A stretch of 64,000 nucleotides of DNA. Origin: Benincasa hispida. Lineage: Eukaryota > Streptophyta > Magnoliopsida > Cucurbitales > Cucurbitaceae. Below are positions 24,319 through 35,600 of this stretch, one piece after another (the first letter of the stretch is position 1; each line of letters opens with the position of its first letter). The stretch lies in the NCBI RefSeq assembly GCF_009727055.1, contig NC_052351.1, forward strand, positions 9,275,744-9,339,743, given 5' to 3'. Both the position numbers and the translations under genes were made by a program. A model generated the notes under the pieces. That model ran no database searches and was not told the origin of the DNA. It was given only the letters and a program-made list of their open reading frames with translations.

Positions 24319-24473
24319 TGTTATGATATGTATTTATATTGTACATTTAATTAGGTGTACTTTATTGTAATTTCATATCTCCTAGATTAGGATTTCTTAA
24401 TTACCTATATATATGTATCTTCAGCCTGATTAAGTGAATAAGAATTATCATTCTCTTTAAACTTTTGAGTACA
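24319..24473 (+). repeat. 3' LTR of copia element 2
   Basis: 155 bp, preceded by the purine tract GAGGGGGAG and followed by the target duplication TTTAT. About 146 of 155 bases equal the 5' LTR. Confidence 0.9.
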
Positions 24474-24478
24474 TTTAT

Positions 24479-25400
24479 CATCATTGTTGAGAAAGTAGGG
24501 AGGTTATAAATGCAATATAAGAGGGCAATATGTGACCAAATATGAAAATAAGGATCGATGTCTACGACATAAGCCAGATAATATCCCAAGAGATCAGTGG
24601 ATTGGTTTAGTATCTTTTTGGTATTCTGTTGAAAGAATGATAATTCTTTTACTTCAAGCTCAAGTTAACAATTAGTAGTTTTTCATGAAATTAATTTTTT
24701 TCATATTTTATAAATTATATGACAGAAACGAAGTGCTAGAAATACAGAAATAAGAAAGAAATAAAAGTTCACTCATTCATGTGCTAGAAAAAGTATAGCT
24801 TGCAAAGCAAATGAAAAGGTAAACATATTTTATTTCTTACAAAATTATTTATATTTAATATTATTAATAAGTTCTTATATCATAATAGAAAGAAACACTT
24901 GACGAGATCTGACAATGGATGAATTGTTAATATCGTCTCATATGCAAAAAGATGACACTTTCATAAATGATGAGGTTGTTGCAATAATTGTATGTTTATC
25001 CATAAACTTATACTTTATATTTGTTTTTTTTAAAATATTATTATTTAAATTTAATAGGAGAAATTGCAAGGTTATATTAATTAAAATCAAAATAGCTCTA
25101 GAGGTGATTTTTTGAAAATGGATTTTTTTGCACAAGTTATGGGTCAAGAGCATTAAAGACGTATTCGTGGGATGGGGTTGGAGCCTACTCCCACTAAAAT
25201 GTTCAAATCTGCACCACATAGATTTGCTGGGATTGAGATTCATAATGAGCCTAATATGCAAAATGTAGATAAAGTTCTAGACTTTCACTTGTTGAGTCAC
25301 ATATCGTTGAGATATTTTCAATTTTGAGGCGAAATGGATTCATTGAAGCTAGTAGTGCAAGCAGGACTCATACACATACTACTCCAATACAGGTAAAAAA
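24479..25400 (+). pseudogene. Transposase_24-type CACTA protein relic, second part
   Basis: Continues the gene broken at 18143. It has NIPRDQWIGLVSFW, then an exon-like stretch with HSCARKSIA (about 24760-24810), then MDELLISSHMQKDDTFINDE (about 24915-24974), then QVMGQEH and RIRGMGLEPTPTKMF (about 25131-25205). These follow the C-terminal pattern of plant Transposase_24 proteins (H..GSKS.A, H...DG.FVN..A, RGLG..PTP). There are several stops and likely introns. Confidence 0.65.
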
Positions 25401-25859
25401 AAATTATTTATGCATTAAAGTTTTATTATATCTGAATTAAAATTAGTTATTATTATTATTTCAACTATCAATAATCTATAATAAGTAGTGCAACTTCATA
25501 TACTCTTTTGTTTATTGTGTTAGGATCCTAAAGACAATACACATGGAAATGATGCCTCAAGTGTGTGAAGCTAAACGACCACTTTTATGATACATATAAT
25601 ATCTCAATTTAATTGCAAGTTAGTTCTATTTAGTCTACGTTACTTACTTCTTGTTTTTTTGGACGATGTAGAGATCTTGTAGAAATATTATTTTGTTTTG
25701 AATACTTTTTAGTTGAATTTTTATATATTTTAGAGTTTGATTTTTTTTAAACTTTATACATATTGTGTTTTAGATTCAATTTGGAATCATTTGTATATTC
25801 TAGAAGTTCTAACTTATTATGTACCTATCCATTTAGTATTACTTAAAAAACCATTGAAA
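25401..25859. other. AT-rich 3' part of the CACTA element
   Basis: Probably the 3' end of the transposase transcription unit and spacer. No recognisable frame. Confidence 0.35.
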
Positions 25860-26396
25860 TAACAAAATAATTTTAAAAGTATTAACAAACATTTGGTAAG
25901 AATTGTTGCAAAACACATAGTAAAGTATTGCAATAATAAGCTAATTACTGATTTATTAAAGACTATATTGAAGCAGATATTTTTTTAATTAGTGAGATTC
26001 CAAATGTTACTACTGTTAATCTTGTAGCAAGTAAACTGTTCCAATATGTTCAGAAAAAATTGTTGCATAAACTTGTAAAAATGTTTAAATTGTTGCAATA
26101 GGACACATATTGTTGATGCTATTAAAGGCTATATTGAAGCAGATTTTTGTTGCAATTACGGCATATTAGCTAATTGTTACTGTTAGTCTTGTAGCATTAT
26201 AAAATCGCTACAACAAGTAAAAGAAAACCGTTGTAGTATTTTGCAATGTATTTACAAATTGTTGCAATAGAATTCTAGTACTGTCGTTATTAAAGCATAT
26301 ATTGAAGCGGTTTCTCATTCAATTCCAACGATTCAAAATGTGTTGTTATTTATAAATTGTTGAAATGATGATAGAATTCAACATACTTTGAAGTGC
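25860..26396 (-). repeat. Right subterminal repeats of the CACTA element
   Basis: Many AATTGTTGCAA(T)-type words, plus a 60-base block recurring about three times (ATTAAAG..TATATTGAAGCAG near 25958, 26120 and 26294). Opposite in orientation to the left array. Confidence 0.6.
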
Positions 26397-26865
26397 ATTA
26401 TGTGCATGTGATAGAGACTAGAGAGAGGTTTGCACAATAACTCACAAGTTTTGTTTAAATCTCTTACCCACAAAATCACACCTCGTTTAAATTCCTAACT
26501 CAAATAACAAGCAACCAAAGATTAATTATAATCTTAAAGTGGAAATAAGGCTAAAAAGCTCATAATTACTTTAAGACACAAGTTGGACTCATGCTTGAGG
26601 ATTTTAATTTCAATGCTCACATATTACTTATATCAACTTTACAATTTGATAAAATCAAATGTAAATCTAATATCAAATATATCTTAACAATCAATTCACA
26701 AACACATAAATTAGATATATGGTTCAAATAAAGTACTCATCTTCTTTGAACTTTAGTTTTAAATACCTCAATAATATGTAGGGCCTTTAGCGTTCTTGGT
26801 ATTCCAATCAATCAACTCTAATATCAACAAAATCTCCCAAGTGATAGAGACTTATGCTGATAACG
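26397..26865 (-). other. 5' leader of copia element 1
   Basis: Lies between the CACTA right end and the 5' LTR. Just inside the LTR the minus strand reads CGTTATCAGCATAAG, a PBS of the CGTTATCAGCACG type used by a lineage of plant copia elements. The rest is non-coding AT-rich leader. The gag start is not recognised; it may have been lost with the insertion. Confidence 0.5.
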
Positions 26866-27135
26866 TGTGATGAAATAAGAACAATATGAACAACAAAATA
26901 ACAATGAAAGCAAGACAAGAAGTAAAAGTAGAAGAGAAGAAGTAGAGAGCTAATATTGAACTCAATTGTGGTGTCATCTACAAAGGTACCTTATAACCCT
27001 ATTTATAGGATATGGTGGAGTGTATGTTACGAGGTAAAAGTTAATGGGAGAGGTTATGAGATTGGATAACCTATAAAGGTTATGAGTTTATTGTAACATA
27101 AATAAGTTAGGAGTATTTACAATATTACATTTACA
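26866..27135 (-). repeat. 5' LTR of copia element 1
   Basis: 270 bp from TGTGATGAAATAAG to CATTTACA (minus strand: TGTAAATG...CACA). It is next to the CGTTATCAGCA primer site on its left, so it is the 5' LTR of a right-to-left element. The first part matches 5889-6025 and the last part matches 8942-8976. The outer flanks (AATTT and ATAAA) do not match. Confidence 0.65.
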
Positions 27136-27474
27136 ATAAATATTAAATTATCTTTTTATTTAAAAGATTTTTCGCTCCCAATGCCATTTAGGATTCATCC
27201 TTTCATCCATCCTTATAGATACAGTATACAAATTCATAAACCATGATAAAAATTCCTTCTTGTCAATATCTCACCTATATTTTCTCTTCCACCAATCAAA
27301 TAAATTGTAATGGATATAATAATGGGTAAGGTATGTATTCGTACAAGGTTTCTAGAGAAATTTAATTTGTGGAATTTGAACTTTGTATTTGTATTGATTT
27401 CAATATAGCAAATACAATCCCTAATATAATTATTCTTTGATGCGTTCAAAATAAACTTTAGTATTTTGAATTGG
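27136..27474. other. Spacer right of copia element 1
   Basis: No domain seen. A 71-codon minus frame (27234-27449) is not recognised. Confidence 0.35.
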
Positions 27475-27657
27475 TTGATTTTCTTAGATGATCAGCCTTT
27501 GGGCTTGTTGATTTTCTTAGAAGATCGACTTTGGGCTTGTTGATCTTCTTGGATGATCGGTCTTTGAGTTTGTTGTTTTTCTTGAGCAATCGACCTTTGG
27601 GCTTGTTGATCTTCTTGGATGATCGGCCTTTGAGCTTAATGATCTTCTTGGAGTATT
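27475..27657 (+). repeat. 33-bp minisatellite, about 5.5 copies
   Basis: The unit is like TTGATCTTCTTGGATGATCG followed by G(C/T)CTTTG(G/A)GCTTG. Copies start at about 27475, 27508, 27540, 27573, 27606 and 27639, with one copy 32 bp long. The period is a multiple of three, but the plus frame has stops and the 32-bp unit breaks any frame, so it is not protein-coding now. Confidence 0.85.
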
Positions 27658-28400
27658 AGTGTTCACACGAGGATTTCGGAGAAACTTGTTTCGTGGAGTT
27701 GAACTTGAGTTGTGTAGATGTTGATGTTGATTTGATGCAATGTGGTTCGATCTCTAGTACTTGATCTCTGATTCTCTCTCGGTTAAATGCATATGCCTGA
27801 TGTATAGAAGCAGAGTGTATGGATGTTCTTGAGCTTGGAGTCTTGGAAGAATGCTTGTATCTTTAAAGAACTTCAGTCTTCAATGTGGTCAAAATGCTTG
27901 TATCTTTAAAAGGACTTTAGTCTTCAAGTGTGGTCAGCTTCAAGAGTTTGAGTGTCTTCTGATTGCTGAGATAATTCTCTCTAGGTCTTATGAAGTGTAG
28001 AATTGTTGACCCCTACAAATGAGGAAAGCTCCCTAGTGGACTTTGTGGGCTTAGGCTTCGTTGGTCCATGGATCTGGCCACTTCGGCCCTATTAATTGGA
28101 TTTGGGTCCCATTTGACATTTTTGGATCAATTTAAGCCTATTTTTAGGTTAATTGGACTTTAGCTCAAATAATAATATCAAATTGAACCAAATTAATTTT
28201 ATTCGATCCAAGGGTCATGAAGAAAACAAGTGACATCATTGAAATTTGCCAATTTATATCTTCAATTTTAATTTGAGACATATGTCAACTTCTAACTAGT
28301 CTCAAATTTGATGATTTGCAATTTCGTCTTTGAGAAATGATGTGACAATTTGTGATTGGTCCAAAAAATTTTCATTTAACCGTATGTTGCAATGTTTTTT
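27658..28400. repeat. LTR-like sequence, possibly Ty3/gypsy
   Basis: Contains exon-free, moderately GC-rich text like GGTCCATGGATCTGGCC and repeated ATTTG..GACATATGTCAA words, which look like plant LTR sequence to me. It also holds a direct duplication of about 43 bp (ATGCTTGTATCTTTAAA at about 27851 and 27894). Ends, primer site and coding parts are not identified. Confidence 0.3.
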
Positions 28401-28949
28401 TTTCTTATTATATTTTTTTATCATTATTATTTCGTTAATTTTAACTTTTTTGTCTGTTAACATAATAATCTCTCGTTGCTTATGGTTCATTTATATCTAA
28501 TTTATGTAATTAACTTATTGAGCACTAACTTCAAAGACAATTGTGCATTTATCTAAATGTCTATTTTAAACTATATTCTATGGATCATCACTCTTAAAAA
28601 TGCCCCCTCCTTGAAAATAAGTCCCAAACTATGGTTGATCGAGAAAACCCGTAAGCAAATTATGTCAAACATGATTAAAATATTAATTGAATGTTTTTCA
28701 TTTTTGCTAATTTAAACTTTAAAATGGTTAATATGTCTTCTTTTTCTTTGTTTATGTTTTGAATTAGGAGTATGGGTTGTGGACAAAGACCAAGTACTTT
28801 AACAATAAAGGCTATTATTTACTCTATTTTTTCATTCTTTATTGCATACTCGTTTTTCTTCTTTATCTTTCCTTCTTAATCACAATTATTCATAGTTTTG
28901 AATTAGGAGGTACCATTTCTCCATCAATTTTCTGGTAGGTATTGAACCA
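28401..28949. other. AT-rich spacer
   Basis: No recognised feature. Confidence 0.4.
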
Positions 28950-29872
28950 AGGTCTCTTAGGGGTCATATGGTAGGTACATCAAGAATCCAAGTCCAATCA
29001 TGTTTCCCTAAAGGATTTACATGGTTGTTCTTGTCTTGTGTTGAAGCTAGAGTATTAAAGTAAATATAGGACCCTTCTACAATTAAGGCTTCATGCTGTT
29101 TGCTTTTAGCTTCTTTCTCCTTTTCCTGATTCTTTATTTTAAGAATAAAGCAATCTTTAATCAGGTGACCTTTCTTCTTACAATATTTGCATTTAATCTT
29201 CTGTTTAGGCTTGTTTTCATCAATGTGCTGTTGTTTTTCTCCCTTGGAGTGATTGAGTTTGAAATTCCCTTTCACAAACAACCCTTCACCACTTGGTTGT
29301 TTCTTCTTCACTGTTTGCATCTCAAGTTCTCTTGTTCTTAAGAATGTGATGATGGCATCAATGGTTATAATATCCCTTTCATATTTCAAAGCATTATTAA
29401 CTTCTCTATAGGAATATCGTAGGGAGTTTAGAAGTACATAGGTCTATCTTTATCACCTATTTTCTCTCCAAGGTTCTTAAGTTTAGCAATAATTTTCTTA
29501 AATTAATCAAGATTGTCTGAAAGAGATCTTGATGAGTCTATGAAATGTAAAGAACCTCTCCCTTAGGTACATCTTATTTAGAAGATCCTTGGTTGCAAAT
29601 AGATCTTCCTGCTTTATCCAAATCTTATATGTTGTCTCTTGATCAAGAACTTGCCTCAAAACGTTGTCACTTAGATTTAAAACTAAAGTACCATAAGTTG
29701 CCATCTCCCAATCTTCTTTTTCTTGAGCTGTGACCGTATTTGGTAGAGTAGATGAATCAAGAAGAACATTGCGAGCCTTCTATTGGCAAAGGACGACTCT
29801 GATTTTGGCTTTCCACAAACCAAAATTACCATTTCCATTGAATTTCTCGACTTCAAACCTTGCTACTACCAT
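28950..29872 (-). pseudogene. Copia element 3: gag relic (minus strand)
   Basis: Starts at the ATG complementary to 29870-29872. It has FEVEKFNGNGNFGLWKAKI, an in-frame stop, then LVLNLSDNVLRQVLDQET.YKIW and KMYLRERFFTF. After a frame change come RTRELEMQ, SGEGLFVKGNF and an intact zinc knuckle CKYCKKKGHLIKDC (CX2CX4HX4C, about 29150-29200). It is a homologue of the gag at 47630-48660 and ends near the protease. No integrase or RT follows to the left, so the element is truncated. Confidence 0.85.
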
Positions 29873-29931
29873 GACTATTCTGAAAACTAGAATCTTGATT
29901 CTTCAAGATTTACCTTCTTGATAGTCTTGGA

Positions 29932-29944
29932 CTCTGATACCAAT
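29932..29944 (-). other. Primer-binding site of copia element 3
   Basis: GACTCTGATACCA is the reverse complement of TGGTATCAGAGTC, the initiator tRNA-Met primer site. It lies between the gag start and the LTR. Confidence 0.85.
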
Positions 29945-29945
29945 T

Positions 29946-30535
29946 TGTTGGGCCTTGTATACGAATTGAAGCCCAAGAACTTGAAGATATCTGATCCAAT
30001 TTGTTTGTGGGTTTGGTATGTAAGGACAAGAGAAGTCCACGTTAATGTGAAGAGAGGATGGCATGTACTTGGGTTTTACACTAATTTTGCAGCTGATCAG
30101 ATTAAAACTATCAGTTCAGAAATATTTATAAAACTCATTTCGTTCTCTCTCTAAACAGATATGAGTTTTTCTCTCAACTCTCTCTAATATGTGATTTTTG
30201 CCAAGTAAATTTGAAGATTTGAAGCATGCAATTACCAAAGAAGAAGAAGATGATGATGAACAAGACAATATACGTAGTTCGGCCAAAGGTGACTACGTCC
30301 ACGAAAAGGGATGGAGAGCTTTATTAAAGGGGCTTCACAAGATAGGTCTGTTTCCTTTCTTTACAAATTTTGTGCTTAAAAAAAATGTAACAATTTGAAT
30401 AGAGCTACTTATATATGTGATAGATCTGTTACAAGTTTGTTTAAAGTCTATTGTAAGTTTGATAAAGTAGCCGTTGAGATCACAACTTTTCAACTACCAT
30501 GCATTATCTAAATAGGTTCATGTAGGATAAGGACC
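29946..30535 (-). repeat. 5' LTR of copia element 3 (outer end approximate)
   Basis: On the minus strand the LTR ends ...AAGGCCCAACA just before the primer site. It shares this end with the 805-bp LTRs at 43826 and 48730, but the body is different. The outer border is estimated near 30535. A small + strand frame at 30198-30398 is probably chance. Confidence 0.55.
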
Positions 30536-31499
30536 TATTTTGGACTCCTCCTGAGAATAATTTTTTTTTAATCAATAGACTTGATCGTTCTACTATATGG
30601 AACTTAATTAGTTTTTATTTTGCTAAATAATTCAATACTCATGAAATTTTTGCTAAGTTCTTTTATATACCATGAACTTCCAAATGAAACCAGACCAACT
30701 CATTAAAAAAGATGTATTCAAATGATTTATTAGAATTTAATTTCATATCGTCACTTAAATGTTAAATGTTCTCATTTTTATCGAGTGAAAAGTGATTTAA
30801 AAATTTAAATGATTGAGGACATATTTGGGAGTTGATTTGGGGTAAGTGTTTTATGTTAAAAGGATTTAGTTACATTTATTTTTATACGAACATCTAGTTA
30901 TAAATTATTTTAATAATTGATTTTACAATTTTAAAACAAAGATTTTTACAGTAAAATGAGAATAGGGTAATCGAAGTACATATATCTGGGTTATTAACAC
31001 ATACTAATACAGGGAATTATAATCTTTTTGATTTGATGTTGAGCCTTATTACTCTTCTTTGATGTTTGGGATTATTTTTTTTAAATTTTATTTTATTTCA
31101 TTGATTCAATAACACAATGAACTATAGAGTTATTACAACTGTATCATTAAATTTTTAATTTAATAAAAAATCCCTTGAATTCATAACAATCTAATCAAAA
31201 TAAATAACTCAACTGACATAATATGTACTATCGAAGTTTTTTTTAAGAGATATCAATTTTAAAATTAGAGATTTGATTTTTCCATCCATATCCTAAAATA
31301 AAAGAAATTAATAAAAATCAGTGTAGTTAAATTCTTAAAGATCGTAAAATGGCTCAAATTAAACCATTGAATTATCTGATTGTTACCATCGATCACACCC
31401 AAATTATTTAAACAACTTTAATTATTTTCTCAAATCAACATTATCTGAAACCAAAAAAATTTAAACTGTCAATATTATCCTTTTCAAATTTTAGGGAAT

Positions 31500-31590
31500 A
31501 TGAGGTTAGATATAATAACTTACCGATATTCGAGCAATGGGAAGTCGGAGTAGATAGTTTGCGATATATCTAGAAGGAGAAACAATAAAA
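31500..31590 (+). repeat. Interspersed repeat R, copy 2
   Basis: TGAGGTTAGATATAATA..ACCGATATTCGAGCAAT, GGGAAGTCGGAGTAGATAG and CTAGAAGGAGAAACAA match the order of words at 38525-38637 and 5275-5365. Confidence 0.45.
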
Positions 31591-31619
31591 ATGAAATTAA
31601 TTTAAAAAAATTAAAGGCT

Positions 31620-31760
31620 AAATACTCCTATAAATTCTTAAACGTTTAAAAAGAGTTCAAAAATATCTTTATCATTAGTTTTGGATGAAAACGAGTCATT
31701 AGTATTTTTGTCAAAAATATCTATAAACTTTCAAAAATTTAAAAAATATCCTTAAGCTTA
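31620..31760 (+). repeat. Single arm of the MITE family seen at 59190-60190
   Basis: AGTTCAAAAATATCTTTATC, ATTAGTTTTGGATGAAAACG and AACTTTCAAAAATTT match the arms of the inverted-repeat element at 59190-60190. No second arm was found nearby. Confidence 0.4.
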
Positions 31761-32656
31761 AAACAAAAGATGACTAGAATGTTCATGCGGTCCTATCTAA
31801 TGTGTGTGGTCTCTCATCCTAGATATAAAACACATCTATTTTCTAATTTGTCCTTCTTTTTCTTTTTTAAATGTCTATTTTATCTTTTTTTTTTTATCTT
31901 TTTAATTTCCAAGATCATTAAGCGAAGGAAGAATTTTCTTATTGTTTTTGTATATGTTAAAGGTAACTCAGAACTCATCCATGAGGATTTTGTGTGTTTA
32001 TAATGTAATAGCCGCGTTATAGTAATTTATTTTTTTTTTGTGTGCACGCGCTAAATGTAGTTCAGAACTCATTCATGAATATTTTGTGTGTTTATATTGT
32101 AATAGTCAAGTTATAGTAATTTAGAATAGTTTTTTTTTTTTTTTTTTTTTTTTTAATTTTTTTTAAAAATTTTGTTATTTCTAAGCTTGAAAAGTCTATA
32201 TGAGAGATATTATAGTTTATGAATCTGTATAGATATTATATTTAGTCCTGAGGATAGAGATTTGTTTGTTTGTATTTGAGTTGAATGAAATATTTTACAT
32301 CTTATGGGTATTTTGTTAAATTCTTATTCAATTTATTGTTGCTAATACATAAAAAAAATTCTTTAAACTAATTTCATTTTCTAGGTGATAATATTTTAAC
32401 TGAATATTTTGAACGGTGAAAATTTATCTTATACAAACCTGAAAAAAGATGTTTTTAGGGAAACAAACGAAAAACACGAAAACACTATCTTGAACATTTT
32501 TAATATAATATTTCATTTTAAAATTTTAAATTCATAATTTTGGGACAATGAAAACCAGAAGCAGGTTTGGTCACCTCTTAATATCTATATATTAAATTAA
32601 TATAAAATATTAATTTAATTAATTATTTAGTTGTCCAATCTTCAATTGAAGAAACT

Positions 32657-32957
32657 TGTTAAGGTTCGTGAGCGGAAGTGGGGATCGGATCCAAATCCCT
32701 ATTTTACAAGAATTGTGAATTATTTATAAATTGAACAGAAACATTATGCATTATTTATTTACACAAATGCTAATTATCATTTAATAATAAAGAAAAGAAA
32801 AAAAAGAAATACTAACCCTCGAAATCTAATTTGGCCACCACAATTAGAACCTCCTATATTCTCTATTTGGGATGAGAGAATCACAAGAGTTTGTAGCTCT
32901 ATGATTTTAGAGAGGGAAAGAGATGACGAGGAAAATTGAGAAGTGAGATTTTGAGAA

Positions 32958-32989
<32 letters not shown>

Positions 32990-33804
32990 GGTGTGTGTGT
33001 TATTACTATTGTCAAACTCAATGAGAAGAACTTAGGAATTAGGTGATCACAAAAATACTTTCGCCACACTTTACACTACATGCACATTGTAGAGATAAAA
33101 AGGGGAGGAAGTTACAACTCTCTACCACCAAAAAAATTTTCAAATATTAAATATTTAAAAAAATTTATTTTATTAAAAAACAATTACATATATATTTATA
33201 TGATAACCAACTTTATCAATAATAATATTAAACTATATGGTTATATTAAATATATAACATAGTAATCTATAGTTTGATATTGTATGAAATACAATATAAC
33301 CTATAGTTTTCATTCTCTCATTAATGCACGATATTTAATATAAATCACATTTATACTAAATTTAATTATATGAATCCAATTCATGTAATTAATATTTGAA
33401 TCATATTCAAATATTTATTTCCTCTCAAATAAAATTTATATTATAATGTATCAAATACACTATAGTAATTATATCATATATAATTAATTATTTATATCAC
33501 ATATAATTAATTCCCTCAATTATTTGAACAATTCAAATTAATCCAAAATTGATTCTCATTTAATCCCTGATGAGCTACAGAAGGGACTTCATGGACCTGT
33601 AGCTTGAACCTCCAATGATACTTGAATAATTAATTAAACTTATTTAATTATATAATTCAACATCCATTAACTGTCGCACACTCCACTAAAGATCGATTGC
33701 TGCACTCTTCGCACTATAGATATATTTTTGCGTCCATTGGATATAACCAGTCAACAATGTGATGACCTTTCACAATTGCTCATAAGTATAGCTAGGCCAA
33801 GTTA
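32657..33804 (-). repeat. LTR fragment, same family as 18365-20039
   Basis: Begins CGTGAGCGGAAGTGG (compare TGAGTGGAAGCGG at 18390). From 33540 on it follows the other copy closely: ATTGATTCTCA, GGACCTGTAGCTTGAACCTCC, CATCCATTAACTGTC, CGTCCATTGGATATAACC. It stops at about 33804, where copia gag sequence of element 4 begins, so it lacks about 430 bases of the longer copy. A T run of about 29 lies near 32961-32989. Confidence 0.6.
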
Positions 33805-33805
33805 A

Positions 33806-34715
33806 AAACTTGATGAGTTTTAGATATAACTTTAGATGCGAATCTTGATGAGTTTAAGAAACTTACTACTAAATATACTCAGATAGGGGACAAGTTAGAA
33901 GAGGACAATGAGCCAACTATCCTAATAAACTCTTTCCATGAGATCTATAAAGATATGAAGGCAGCTTTGAAGTATGATAAGGACTTTATTTCAGTTGACA
34001 ATGTGATCACAATATTGAAAAGTAAAAAATTGGAGCTGAAGACTGATTCTAAGAGTAATGGAGATGCTGAGTTTTTGTTTACAAAAGGGAAACCATTCTC
34101 AAAGAAAAGAAAATCAGGTTTCCAGAAAGGACATAAGTCTCAGAAGGATAAGCTTGTCCTGAAATGCTTCTTTTGTCACAAGGAAGTATATTTCAAAAGA
34201 AATTACCCTGAGAGAAAGAAGAATCCCTATAGAAAAGATTTCATGAAGCCCAATGAGCATGGAAATGAAGATGTCTCTATTAGGGAGGATGGACTTAGCT
34301 TTACAGAAGTTTTAGTCACCACTGAGGAGAAAAAAAATACTATGAAGGAAAAGAGGATTGGGTGCTGAATTCAGGCTGCACTTATCATATGACATCATTA
34401 AAAGCATGGTTTATCTACTACAAACCATGGGATGGTGATTTTGTATTCATGGGAGACAATCATGATTGTAAAGTGATTGAAATAGGCTCAGTGGTACTCA
34501 AATTCCAAGACAATAAGGACATACTTCTAAAGGAAGTGAGACATGTTCCTTGGCTAAGAAGGAATTTAATATCTATAGGAATGCTTGATGATCAGGGTTG
34601 TTCCTTTGTTGGAAGGAATGGGAGGTTGGAGATCTTAAAGGAAGGAAGAATTGTCTTTATTGGAACAAAGTCCAATGGACTTTATTTTGTGAAGAATGTC
34701 ACTTTGCCAGCTTAG
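33806..34715 (+). pseudogene. Copia element 4: gag and protease relic
   Basis: Gag reads LDEFKKL, LINSFHEIYKDMKAALKY.KDFISVDNVI and a basic stretch. Its zinc knuckle CFFCHKEVYFKRNY (34165-34206) has lost its His and last Cys (both Tyr). The protease follows in another frame with LNSGCTYHMTSLKAW. The catalytic DSG is NSG (34368-34376), a G-to-A change. HVPWLRRNLISIGMLDDQG, SFVGRNGRLEIL and GLYFVKN are typical of this region. The 5' LTR and gag start are missing: the element begins abruptly at an older LTR fragment. Confidence 0.85.
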
Positions 34716-35600
34716 TCTTGTATTGTTCAGGACGACCAGATGGATGAGTTTAACCTATGGCACATAAGGCTCTCACATATAAGTGAGAAATGTATTCTAG
34801 AACTTTAGAGACAGGGACTGATTAAGTCCAGAGACACTGAAAGACTGAATTTATGTGAAAATTGTGTTTGGAAAGTAAAAAAGGCAGAAATTTATGAAGG
34901 GAGTTTAATCTACCACTGAATTAGCTACTTACATGTTGATTTGAGGGGACCAACAAAAACTCCCTCGTGGAGTGGCTCAAGGTATTTTCTTTCCTTAATA
35001 GATGATTTCTCAAGAAAGGTTCAGGTATTTATGCTAAAAACTAAAGATCAAACTTTTGAAAACTTTAAAAGCTGAAAATCTGTTGTTGAGAATCAATCTA
35101 ATAAGAAAATAAAGTACCTGAGAACAAACAACGGACTAGAGTTCCTAGACAATGACTTTAATAATTTTTGTGCTAAGAATGGAATAATTAGACACAAAAC
35201 AATAGCTTATACCCTACAACAAAATAAAGTGGTTGAGAGGATGAACAGAACTATCTTAGAAAAAGTCAAATGCATGATTTCAGAAGCTAAAGTGGAAGAG
35301 TCCTTTTCGGCAATGGCAGTGGCTACAACCTGGTTTACAATCAATAGAAGTCCTTGTACAACTATTGATTTTAAAGCACCTGAGGAAGTTTGGTTAGGGC
35401 ATCCCCCTAACCTTTCATTCCTAAAGCCTTTTGGTTTTGTAGGCTATATCTATGTTAGACAAGGGAAAGTTCAACCAAGGGCAGTGAAATGCATGTTGAT
35501 TGGCTAGCCAGAAGGCACTAATCGAAGTGTAATAAGAATAGATATTGTTTTCAGAGAAGAAGTGCTCTATATGGACTCCAAAGATTCTAAACCAGCTGAA
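34716..35600 (+). pseudogene. Copia element 4: integrase relic
   Basis: After a stop the frame goes on with LWHIRLSHISEK, LNLCENC, HVDLRGPTKTPS, SRYFLSLIDDFSRKV, KYLRTNNGLEFL (the usual D of TDNG is N), VVERMNRTILEKVKCMI and LGHPPNLSFLKPFGFVGYI. Several stops are present. The core D,D,E residues are partly altered, so it is inactive. Confidence 0.83.

Larger units (their letters stand above)
18143..24473 (+). mobile_element. Copia element 2, full length, inserted in the CACTA element
   Basis: 6331 bp between identical 5-bp target duplications TTTAT (18138-18142 and 24474-24478). The LTRs are 155 bp, start TG and end ACA. Next to the 5' LTR is a primer-binding site for initiator tRNA-Met, and next to the 3' LTR is a purine tract AGGGGGAG. 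The coding order is gag, protease, integrase, RT, RNase H. The two LTRs differ at about 9 of 155 positions, so the insertion is not recent. Codons are broken by several stops and frameshifts. A foreign LTR (18365-20039) lies in the leader. Confidence 0.9.
11679..26396 (+). mobile_element. CACTA (En/Spm) transposon inserted in copia element 1, decayed and interrupted
   Basis: The left end begins CACTAAAAAAAACTTG at 11679, directly after copia integrase sequence. It is followed by many TTGCAACAA-type subterminal words. The right side (25860-26396) has the same words in the opposite orientation (AATTGTTGCAA). Between them lie relics of a TnpD-like transposase (16521-17375) and a Transposase_24-type protein (17795-18060 and 24479-25400). 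Copia leader and LTR sequence resume after about 26396. The right TIR is not clean (TTTGAAGTG near 26390), and no 3-bp target duplication was confirmed. The Transposase_24 gene is split by copia element 2. Confidence 0.65.
30536..32656. other. AT-rich sequence with repeat fragments and long T runs
   Basis: No gene is recognised. It includes repeat R copy 2 (31500-31590), an arm of the foldback-type family (31620-31760), and T runs of more than 20 near 32130-32153. TTCAGAACTCATTCATGA..TTTGTGTGTTTATA and a near copy occur at about 31966 and 32060. Confidence 0.4.

Noticed and set aside
29093..29341. Plus-strand 82-codon hydrophobic frame
   Set aside because: It is the antisense shadow of the minus-strand gag of copia element 3, whose zinc knuckle and gag motifs are clear.
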